Origin: Streptomyces lichenis
GTDB lineage: Bacteria; Actinomycetota; Actinomycetes; Streptomycetales; Streptomycetaceae
Direction: 5' to 3'
Assembly (NCBI RefSeq): GCF_023218175.1
Contig: NZ_JALPTH010000004.1
Coordinates: 62,001-126,000, forward strand
Length of the DNA: 64,000 nt
Shown: piece after piece, positions 38,143 to 46,100 of the stretch
Numbering within the stretch: position 1 is the stretch's first letter
Layout of the letters: every line of letters starts with the position of its first letter
Notes under the pieces: model-generated
Told to the model about the DNA's origin: nothing
Seen by the model: only the letters and a program-made list of their open reading frames with translations
Database searches by the model: none
Program-made: the position numbers and the translations under genes

Positions 38143-38764
38143 ATGGACGCCACAGCCCTGCGCGGCACCACCATCGCCCACGACGACCTCGGCCCGAGGG
38201 ACGGCCTTCCGGTCCTCCTGGTCCACGGGCACCCGTTCGACCGGACCCTGTGGGCGCCCCAGGCCGAGGCCCTGACCGCCGCGCTCCTGGACCACCTGGG
38301 CATCGAGCGGGCGATGGTGTGCGGGGTCTCCATGAGCGGCCGGATCACCATGGAACTCCAGTTCCGCCGCCCGCACCGCGTGCTCGCCCTGGTCCTGTCC
38401 GACACCTCGACCCCCGCCGGGACCGACGAGGGCAGGGAGTTCCGCAGGGCGCGTCCTCGCGATGATGCGGGCCACCGACCCGCGCGGCGCCGCCGCGGCT
38501 CTGCGCGGCCGAGCCGAACGCCCCGACTACGCGGACACCGTGGCCGCGGTCGGCAAGCCCGTCCTGATCGTGGTCGGCGCGGACGACGTCTACACCCCCG
38601 TCGCGGCCGCCGAGGCGATCCACCGCCTCGCCCCGCATACCACCCTGTCCGTCATCGACCGGTCCGGCCGCCTCCCGGGCGCCGAGCAGCCCGAACACTT
38701 CAACAGCGTGCTGCTGGACTTCCTCACCACCCAGGTGTCCTGGGTGAGGGGGGATGGTTTCTAA
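38143..38764 (+). pseudogene. Decayed alpha/beta hydrolase
   Basis: Frame 1 from ATG 38143 gives a normal hydrolase start (LPVLLVHGHPFDRTLWAPQ), then jumps at about 38275 from strand beta-4 straight to LLDHLGIERAMVCG, missing the usual PDLRG segment of some 40-50 residues. Near 38447-38456 a further deletion shifts the frame; the rest continues in frame 2 (MMRATDPRGAAAALRGRAERPDY ... VGADDVYTPVAAAEAI) to TAA at 38764. The nucleophile elbow is GVSMS instead of GxSxG, and the catalytic His position reads RSGRLPG rather than the expected GxGHLPG. It is therefore non-functional. Upstream it diverges from the PLP enzyme gene. Confidence 0.8.
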
Positions 38765-38843
38765 TAACGGAAAGCAGAACCTCTTGTTACTCGCCGTCGC
38801 GGTCGACATGATCGGACCGGACACCCGAGACGAGAGGAGAGCC

Positions 38844-39368
38844 GTGAAGCTGACGCGCTTAGTCGGTGAGTGTGAGGACGACTTCGACCGGGAGGCGTTC
38901 CGGTTGGAGACCCTGGACGACTACAGCCAGTCGGGCAGTGTCGACGCCTATCACGCGTTCCTCGCCGGTGAGCCTCAGCCGGAGTCGTTCACGTCGAATG
39001 ACTGGTAGACCACGATCAGGAACGCCGTGGGGGCGGGGAAGCGCATGTACCGCGTGCACATCCTGGCTCGGCCGCTGACGGAGTACCTGCGCTTCGAACT
39101 CTCCTGGGGCTACCGTCAGAACATGACGTCCGGAGAGGAGTTCTTCATCCTGGACACCACCGACCAGGAGAACCCCATCCCGGACGCCCCGGACTTCTGG
39201 CTCTTCGACGAGCGGGTCGTCGGAGCCATGCACTATGACGGCGAAGGGAAGTTCCTGCGCGCCGACCTCCTTGATGAGGAGCATGTGTCCCGGTTCCTGA
39301 AGTACCGGGACGTGGCCATGGCCCACGCCGTGCCCTTCACCGACTGGTGGGCAGAGCACGGCGAGTGA
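38844..39368 (+). pseudogene. DUF6879-type protein interrupted by one in-frame amber codon
   Basis: GTG at 38844 has GAGAGGAG just upstream. The frame runs 54 codons (DFDREAFRLETLDDYSQSGS ... FLAGEPQPESF) to TAG at 39006-39008, then continues open in the same frame (AVGAGKRMYRVHILARPLTEYLRFELSWGY ... FWLFDERVVGAMHYDGEGKF) to TGA at 39368. The two halves together give the usual length of about 174 residues and the full domain. Only one codon is wrong. The family is typically paired with a DUF5753 regulator in Streptomyces, as here. Could be a nonsense mutation, a sequencing error, or read-through. Confidence 0.75.
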
Positions 39369-40080
39369 ACAGGGAAGGGCTCGGCCCAGCGCTGCGGGGG
39401 AGGGCATCCTCACCGTGCTCGGTGTCTCGGCCGAGGTGAAGGCCGAGTACATGGCCGTGGCCCGTGCGCAGGCCACGGAGGCCGCGGCCTGGCGGGTCAT
39501 CCGACGTCTGGGGTACCACCGGAAGCAGGAGCAGATCCGGGCCCTGGAGAGCTCGATGACGCGGCTGCGGCTGTTCCAGCCCTCGCTGATCCCCGGCCTT
39601 CTGCAGACCCCCGAATATGTGCGAGGGGTGTTTGAGACGAAGGGGCTGAGCCAGGACCAGTCGACCCGGACCATCAGTGCCCGCATGGACCGGCAGCGGG
39701 TTCTGTACGACACCGGTAAGCGACTACACTTCACCCTCACGGAGTCCGTTCTTCGCTGGCGCCTTCTTCCCGCCCTGATGATGGCGGCGCAACTGGATCG
39801 CATCGTCTCCGTTTCCCGCCTGCCGAACGTGGACGTACGTGTCGTGCCCTTGGATGCCCGACAGACACGTGTGCCTGGGCACTCGTTCTCCATCAGCGAT
39901 GACCGAGTGGTGACAGTGGAGACCGTGCATGCCGAGCTGGTCGTGACCGACCCCCGGGACGTGTCCCTGTACGTGGAGAAATTCGAACACTTTGCCTCGG
40001 CCGCTCTTGCCGGGGATGACATGCGGGCCAAGGTGACAGCCATTCGGGACGAATTCTTTCGTGAACAGGAAAGCGGCTAG
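39365..40080 (+). pseudogene. XRE-family regulator lacking its helix-turn-helix (DUF5753 remnant)
   Basis: The expected start GTG 39365 overlaps the preceding stop (GTGA) and encodes the normal opening NREGLGPALR. About eleven codons on, the sequence skips to ILTVLGVSAEVKAEYMAVARAQ in another frame, so nearly all of the helix-turn-helix (roughly 45 residues) is deleted. The DUF5753 ligand-binding-like domain is otherwise intact to TAG at 40080 (FQPSLIPGLLQTPEYVRGV, RMDRQRVL, FTLTESVLRWR). A GTG at 39415 could still start a 221-residue protein without DNA-binding ability. Confidence 0.75.
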
Positions 40081-40145
40081 AAACCCGTTGGTGTCCTCGC
40101 CACCATGGTCCCCGCAGCCCGCAGACGGTGGTGAGGGAGTACGCG

Positions 40146-40337
40146 ATGGTGACCGGTACCCACGACTGGGAGTACGTGACATACGCACCCCGGGGCGAGA
40201 CGTGCGCCGCCTGCCTTCGTCCCGTACAGCAGTTGGATCCGGTTCGCAGGGCCACCGTCGAGCACCAGCCCGGCCGTCCCCAGGCCGTGTACCGGCACGC
40301 CGGCACGTGCCCGCTGCCTCAGGTGGCCCCGGCATAG
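40146..40337 (+). CDS. Small hypothetical protein with a CxxC pair
   Basis: A 63-residue protein, MVTGTHDWEYVTYAP at the start, with Cys-Ala-Ala-Cys near residue 22 and a further Cys near the end (TCPLPQ). GGGAG lies seven bases before ATG 40146. It follows the DUF5753 remnant by 65 bases. No family recognised. A zinc-ribbon-like fold is possible but only three cysteines are present. Confidence 0.5.
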   Translation: MVTGTHDWEYVTYAPRGETCAACLRPVQQLDPVRRATVEHQPGRPQAVYRHAGTCPLPQVAPA

Positions 40338-40494
40338 GGCGCCGACCGCCATAGATTCCCGCCCCGGCGAGGGAAACCCTGGACAGGTCGAGCGCCGGGG
40401 CGGGTGGCCGACGCGGGGGATTCCCCTCGCGCATCGCGGGCCAGGCCTTCGACGGTACGGGGGTGTGGCCTCTGAGAGAAGAGGAGGTGGGTCG

Positions 40495-40692
40495 ATGAGC
40501 GTTGCCGTCGACACGTTCGAGACGCGGGCGCCGGATGCGGAGGGCTGGCGCGGGTTCCCGTTCCGGCACCCCGGGGACGGGGACCCGCTGATCGCCGAGG
40601 CGGACGGGGGCAGGCACGACGGCGGGCCCATGCCCCCGGAGGCGCCCCGTGACCCGGCCCCGGCCCCGAAGGACGGGGGCGGAGGGAAGTGA
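40495..40692 (+). CDS. Small hypothetical protein, polar and proline-rich
   Basis: A 65-residue protein starting MSVAVDTFETRAPDAEGWRG, with a Gly/Pro/Asp-rich second half ending in a Gly-Lys tail. The ATG at 40495 has a good ribosome-binding site (GAGGAGGTGG). Composition suggests disorder. No family recognised; the good initiation site is the main support. Confidence 0.45.
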   Translation: MSVAVDTFETRAPDAEGWRGFPFRHPGDGDPLIAEADGGRHDGGPMPPEAPRDPAPAPKDGGGGK

Positions 40693-40814
40693 GCCGCCGG
40701 GAGCGGTAGGGATCTGATGAAGTCGGCCCCGCTGGTGCGTCCTTGTGACGTAGGGGTGGGGCCGGTTCACGGGCCGGGCGAGGGGGCGCACGGGCGGCTG
40801 GCTACGGTGCGCGG

Positions 40815-41024
40815 GTGAGCGATGACGTCATGGCCTGCCCGGAGTGCGCAGAGCCGATGCGGGCGGGGGGCTTTCTGCTCGCCCTGCGGGAGGAGGACGG
40901 GCGGCGGGCGTGCCGGACGCTGTGGGGCTGCGCACGTCGCCATGTCTGGTGGCGTTGGGCCGACCGGCCCGGGGAGCGGCTGGAGGCCTGCCCGGTGCCG
41001 CAGGTGTTCTTCGGGGGACGGTGA
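40815..41024 (+). CDS. Small zinc-ribbon-like hypothetical protein
   Basis: A 69-residue protein with Cys-Pro-Glu-Cys near residue 8, two more cysteines at CRTLWGCARRH and one near the end. The first four suggest a small zinc site. Trp-rich middle (HVWWRWADRP). GTG start without a clear ribosome-binding site. No family recognised. Faces the next gene with 13 bases between stops. Confidence 0.55.
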   Translation: MSDDVMACPECAEPMRAGGFLLALREEDGRRACRTLWGCARRHVWWRWADRPGERLEACPVPQVFFGGR

Positions 41025-41037
41025 CGGGGGCGGGGGC

Positions 41038-41511
41038 TCAGTCCGAGGCCATGGGGGCGTAGGCGGTGGGGACTTGCGTCACCTCCAAGCCGGAGAAGAG
41101 CAAGGTGAGCCGGTGGGCGTTGGTCTCGATCAGCACCTGGTGGAAGTCGATGCCGATGGCGTCCGACCAGCGGCGGGCGGCCTCCGACTCGGGGAGCAGC
41201 TTCGCGCCCGGGTACAGCACGTGCGACTTGACACCCCAGACGTAGCCGTCGAGGTCGGCGGCGGTCTCCTGGTCGGTGAGACGGTCGTCCAAGGAGATCC
41301 GCCAGGTCCCGGGCGGCACCGTTGTCTCGCAGCGGGCCTCGACGCAGTACCGGAAGAGGTAGCGGAGGCGGGTCGGCGCGATGCCGGTCGAGGGGTCCGC
41401 GACCAGCTGGACGACGACCTCGTAGTCCCGCAGGTAGTCGGTGTAGCCGTGGTGCACCACGGAGTGGTCGAAGGTGTCGTCCAGCAGTTGCCGGAACGCT
41501 GCGGCGTCCAT
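41038..41511 (-). CDS. YxiG-like domain protein
   Basis: A 157-residue soluble protein starting MDAAAFRQLLDDTFDHSVVHHGYTDYLRDYEV, with LDDRLTDQETAADLDGYVWGVKSHVLYPG in the centre and GIDFHQVLIETNAHRLTLLFSGLEV at the end. This matches the YxiG-like proteins found in Streptomyces and in Bacillus toxin neighbourhoods; no biochemical role is known to me. ATG at 41511, upstream sequence has no strong ribosome-binding site. It is flanked by small unknown genes and degenerate remnants. Confidence 0.7.
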   Translation of the reverse strand: MDAAAFRQLLDDTFDHSVVHHGYTDYLRDYEVVVQLVADPSTGIAPTRLRYLFRYCVEARCETTVPPGTWRISLDDRLTDQETAADLDGYVWGVKSHVLYPGAKLLPESEAARRWSDAIGIDFHQVLIETNAHRLTLLFSGLEVTQVPTAYAPMASD

Positions 41512-41618
41512 GCCGCTGTTCTACCTCAGGTGTTCCACCGGTCCCTGCTGATGCCGGCAACGGTGCTGACGCCGACGCCCATCGACCGCCGGAAGGACCC
41601 TCGCGTACCGTCGCGGCC

Positions 41619-41855
41619 ATGGGGGATGGCATCGGTCGCCTGGCTGCACATCCTGATGTTCTCCTGGGCCCATGGCAGGGTGGCCCCAACGGTGCCGTGG
41701 AACGCGTCGAGGCGGTCCTCTGTGTCGCCGACGCGGAAGCGGCCGCGGTGCGGCGGCGGTACGAGGCGTACCTCGGCCGACCGGGCCACCCGGCGGGACC
41801 GGCGCACACCTTCGCCCTCAACGGCGCCGTCATGGTCTTCCGGGCCGGCGCGTGA
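41619..41855 (+). CDS. Possible VOC-like fragment
   Basis: A 78-residue reading frame, MGDGIGRLAAHPDVLLGPWQGG then VERVEAVLCVADAEAAAVRRRYEAYLGRP and HTFALNGAVMVFRAGA. The second part resembles one beta-alpha-beta-beta-beta half of a glyoxalase-like protein, but a single half is too short to be a normal VOC protein. No ribosome-binding site is visible. It could be a truncated remnant in line with the broken genes to its left, or not be translated. Confidence 0.35.
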   Translation: MGDGIGRLAAHPDVLLGPWQGGPNGAVERVEAVLCVADAEAAAVRRRYEAYLGRPGHPAGPAHTFALNGAVMVFRAGA

Positions 41856-42131
41856 CATGACCGGGCCGGTGCGGGGGTAGGCGGAGGGTGAGCGGTGTGG
41901 CCGGAGGCCATTCGGGTGCACCCTTCTGACCTGGAATGACGCAGCCCAGGGAACCGTCCGGCAGGCCCGGGCGTACTCTGGGTAGGACAGACGCTCCCGG
42001 CGCGGACCCGTCGCCGAGATCTCCCCGCCCCCGACCTGGTGGCGGGGGTGAGCCGGACGGGGCCCCCGGGGCCGCCAAGCTTCGTGGGCGGTGCGCCACC
42101 CGCGCCCGCCCCGCACCGAGGAGAAGAACCA

Positions 42132-42956
42132 CTGGGCAAGCGACAGCCCGAAGGCCCGCCGCCGGCACCGGCGGTGCAGCGCATCCGACTGCGTTACACC
42201 AAGCGCGGCCGCCTCCGGTTCACCAGCCACCGCGACTTCCAGCGCGCGTTCGAGCGGGCGCTGCGGCGCGCCGAGGTGCCCATGGCGTACTCGGCGGGCT
42301 TCACCCCGCACCCCAAGGTCTCCTACGCCAACGCCGCCCCCACCGGGACCGGCTCCGAGGCCGAGTACCTGGAGATCGCCCTCACCGCCCCCCGCGACCC
42401 GGACCTCCTGCGGCAGCTGCTCGACGAGTCGCTGCCGGACGGGCTCGACATCACCGACGCCGTGGAGGCGCGTACGTCGGGCCTCGCCGACCGGCTCACC
42501 GGGTCGGTGTGGGAGCTGCGGCTGACGGGAGTGGGGGAGGAGGAGGCCGCGGAGGCGGTCGGAAAGTTCCTCGCCGCGGAGACCGTGGAGGTGAGCCGCA
42601 CCACCAAGAACGGGGTACGCACGTTCGACGCCCGGGCCGCCGTGGCCGGGCTGGAGGCCGTATCCGGCCCGTCCGATGGGCCGGGCCAGAGCCCCTGTGC
42701 GATACTGCGCCTGGTTGTTCGGCACGTGACACCTGCCGTACGACCCGACGACGTCCTGTCCGGTCTCCGAGCTGTGGCCGACCTGGCGCCGCCGGTCCCC
42801 GCTGCGGTGACCAGGCTGGCGCAGGGGCTCTTCGACGAGGAGTCCGGCACGGTGACCGACCCGCTCGCGCCCGACCGCGAGGCAGCCCGGCCCGCCCCAC
42901 CCACGGCCGCCGGACCCGCCGCCGCCCCGGAGCCGGCAGGTGCGGGTCCCGCGTAG
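42132..42956 (+). CDS. TIGR03936-type radical-SAM-associated protein (DUF2344)
   Basis: The partner of the B12-binding radical SAM protein. It starts RIRLRYTKRGRLRFTSHRDFQRAFERALRRAEVPMAYSAGFTPHPK, the hallmark of the family, and has LTAPRDPDLL and DGLDITDAVEA further on. The tail of about 60 residues is Pro/Ala-rich. The best-placed start is CTG at 42132, twelve bases after GGAG, giving 274 residues; the only in-frame alternatives are GTG 42039, which adds 31 unlikely residues, or a later ATG that cuts the conserved region. Usually adjacent to the SAM gene; here 5.3 kb apart. Confidence 0.85.
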   Translation: MGKRQPEGPPPAPAVQRIRLRYTKRGRLRFTSHRDFQRAFERALRRAEVPMAYSAGFTPHPKVSYANAAPTGTGSEAEYLEIALTAPRDPDLLRQLLDESLPDGLDITDAVEARTSGLADRLTGSVWELRLTGVGEEEAAEAVGKFLAAETVEVSRTTKNGVRTFDARAAVAGLEAVSGPSDGPGQSPCAILRLVVRHVTPAVRPDDVLSGLRAVADLAPPVPAAVTRLAQGLFDEESGTVTDPLAPDREAARPAPPTAAGPAAAPEPAGAGPA

Positions 42957-43139
42957 GAGCGCTGTCACCGCGCGGCCCAGGCACTCGGGAGCCATCTGGG
43001 TCCGGCCGCGTACATCCACCGGAGACTTTCGCCAGGCCTGCGCACACCACGTACGGAACCGGCGAGCCAGACATCAGAGCTCCCGTGCGGCGGCCGCGCC
43101 CGACGCGGCGCCCGGGAGCGTGACGGGAGAACCGCCCGC

Positions 43140-46100
43140 ATGCGCGAAGTGAACGAATCCGGCACCGCCGGTACCCACGAGGACAAGAACGACAACGACG
43201 GGAACTCGCCCAGCGACACGCTGCCGCCGCGCCGCCGTCGCCGAGCCGCCTCCCGCCCGGCGGGCCCCCCGGCCGGTGCCGCCGCCCCCGCGGAGGCCGC
43301 CGAGGTGACCGCCGAGGCCGCCGCCGCGCCCGCGAGCGCCGACGCCCTCGCGGCCGAGGCCCCCGCCGAGGAGGCCGCGCCCCCGGCCCGTACCCGCCGC
43401 CGCGCCACCCGCAAGGCCACCGCCGCCGCCGGCCCCCCGCCCGCCGCCGAGGAGGGCGCGGAGAGCGCCGAGACGGTCGCGGAGACCGTGGGAACGGCCG
43501 CGGGGACGGCCGCCGAGACGGAGGCCGCCCCGGCGCCGCGTACCCGCCGCCGGGCCACCCGTAAGGCCACCGCCCCGGCCGGCGCGCCCGAGCCCGCCGA
43601 GGTGGAGGCCGCCGTGGCCCAGGCCCCGGCCGCCGCCGAGCAGGTACCGGCCCTGCCCGAGGAGGCCGCGCCCCCGGCCCGTACCCGCCGCCGGGCCACC
43701 CGCAAGGCCACCGCCCCGGTCCCCGAAGAGACCCCGGCCGCCGAGAAGGCCGTCGAGCAGCCCGCCGCCACCGAGGAGGCGCCGGCCGCTCCGGCCCGTA
43801 CCCGCCGCCGCGCCACCCGTGCCGTGTCCGCGCCGACCGGGGCCCCCGAGGCCGCCGAGGTCGAGGCCGCGGTGGAGGAGGCCGAGGAGACGGCGGAGGA
43901 GCTCACGGAGGAGACCGCCGAGCCGGTGGCCGCCCCGCAGGAGACCGCCGCCCCGGCGCGTACCCGCCGCCGGGCCACCCGTAAGACCGCCGCGCCCGCG
44001 CAGGGTGAGGAGGCCGCCGCCGGGGAGACCCCGCCCGCCGCCACCGTCGCCCAGATCGCCGCCGACGAGCCCGAGGTCGCCGCCGCCGAGGAGGCCGCCA
44101 CCCGTGGCCGAGGCCGCCGCCGGGCGTCCTCGCCGCAGTTCACCGCCGGTGCGGCGGCGCGTGAGGACGCGCCCGAGCAGGGCCGCGGCCGCCGGGCCGC
44201 ACGGCCCGCCGTGGCGGTCTTCCAGGCACCGGTGTTCACCGAGCCGATGTTCCAGACCCCGGAGACCGCCGCCGCGGCGGCCGCCGCCGAGGCCGCCACC
44301 CGGAGCGAGGAGCCCCGGGAGGTCCGCGAGGAGAAGGCCGAGCGGGGCCAGGACGCCCCGAGGCGTGAGGAGCGGGGCGAGCAGCCGGAGAGCGGCGGCC
44401 GCCGTCGCCGCCGCCGGCGTGGCGAGCCCGCCGAGCAGTCCGAGCCGGCCGCGCCCGCCGCCGAGGAGAAGCAGGCCCGGGAGAAGCCGGCCCGCGCGAA
44501 GGCGGCCGAGGCGCAGGCGGCCGAGGCCGTCGAGTCGAGGGCGGCCGAGGAGGCCGAGCCGGAGACCGTCGAGGAGCCGGAGCAGGAGCAGGACCACGAG
44601 GCGGACGAGTCCGAGGACCGCCCCTCGCGCCGCCGCCGTCGCGGTGGCCGCCGCCGTCGCCGCGGTGAGGCCGCCGACGCGGAGGAGGGGGACGAGACCT
44701 CCGCCGAGCAGCCGGCCGAGGAGCAGGACCAGGACGAGGACGAGGAAGAGGACGGCGACGAGGAGGACGCGGAGGAGGGCGGTACGCCGTCCGCCGCCGG
44801 CACCAGCAGCTCGCGCCGCCGTCGCCGTCGCCGCCGCCGCAGCGGTGACACCGGCGGGGACGCCGAGGCCGCCGACGAGGACGGGGTGCGCACCGTCGTC
44901 AAGGTGCGCGAGCCGCGCCCGGCCCGCGAGGCCGCCGACGAGGTGCAGTCCATCAAGGGCTCCACCCGTCTGGAGGCGAAGAAGCAGCGCCGCCGCGAGG
45001 GCCGCGAGCAGGGCCGCCGCCGGGTGCCGATCATCACCGAGGCCGAGTTCCTCGCCCGCCGCGAGGCCGTCGAGCGGGTCATGGTCGTCCGCCAGAGCGG
45101 CGAGCGCACCCAGATCGGCGTCCTGGAGGACGACGTCCTGGTCGAGCACTACGTCAACAAGGAGCAGTCGACCTCCTACGTCGGCAACGTCTACCTGGGC
45201 AAGGTGCAGAACGTCCTGCCGTCGATGGAGGCCGCCTTCGTCGACATCGGCAAGGGCCGCAACGCCGTGCTCTACGCCGGTGAGGTCAACTTCGAGGCGC
45301 TCGGCATGGGCCACGGCCCGCGCCGGATCGAGGCCGCGCTGAAGTCCGGCCAGTCCGTGCTGGTCCAGGTCACCAAGGACCCGATCGGCCACAAGGGCGC
45401 CCGGCTCACCAGCCAGGTGTCGCTGCCCGGCCGCTACCTGGTCTACGTGCCCGAGGGCTCGATGACCGGTATCAGCCGCAAGCTGCCCGACACCGAGCGG
45501 GCCCGGCTGAAGACGATCCTCAAGAAGATCGTCCCCGAGGACGCGGGCGTCATCGTGCGCACCGCCGCCGAGGGCGCCAGCGAGGACGAGCTGCGCCGCG
45601 ACGTCGAGCGGCTCCAGGCACAGTGGGAGGACATCCAGAAGAAGTCGAAGAACGGCAACGCGCCGACGCTGCTGTACGGCGAGCCAGACATGACCGTCCG
45701 GGTCGTCCGCGACATCTTCAACGAGGACTTCTCCAAGGTCATCGTCAGCGGTGACGAGGCCTGGGAGACCATCCACGGCTATGTCTCGCACGTGGCCCCG
45801 GACCTCGCGAACCGGCTCACCCGCTGGACCTCGGAGACGGACGTCTTCGCCACCTACCGGATCGACGAGCAGCTGATGAAGGCGCTGGACCGCAAGGTCT
45901 GGCTGCCGTCCGGCGGCTCGCTGGTGATCGACAAGACCGAGGCCATGATCGTGGTCGACGTCAACACCGGGAAGTTCACCGGCCAGGGCGGCAACCTGGA
46001 GGAGACCGTCACCAGGAACAACCTGGAGGCGGCCGAGGAGATCGTGCGCCAGCTGCGGCTGCGCGACCTGGGCGGCATCGTCGTCATCGACTTCATCGAC

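Noticed and set aside
38754..38843. Upstream start at 38754 for the DUF6879 gene
   Set aside because: Residues before 38844 do not resemble the family, and the GTG at 38844 has a good ribosome-binding site (GAGAGGAG).
42039..42131. GTG 42039 as start of the TIGR03936-type protein
   Set aside because: It adds 31 Pro/Gly-rich residues not expected in the family and lacks a well-placed ribosome-binding site; kept only as an alternative to CTG 42132.
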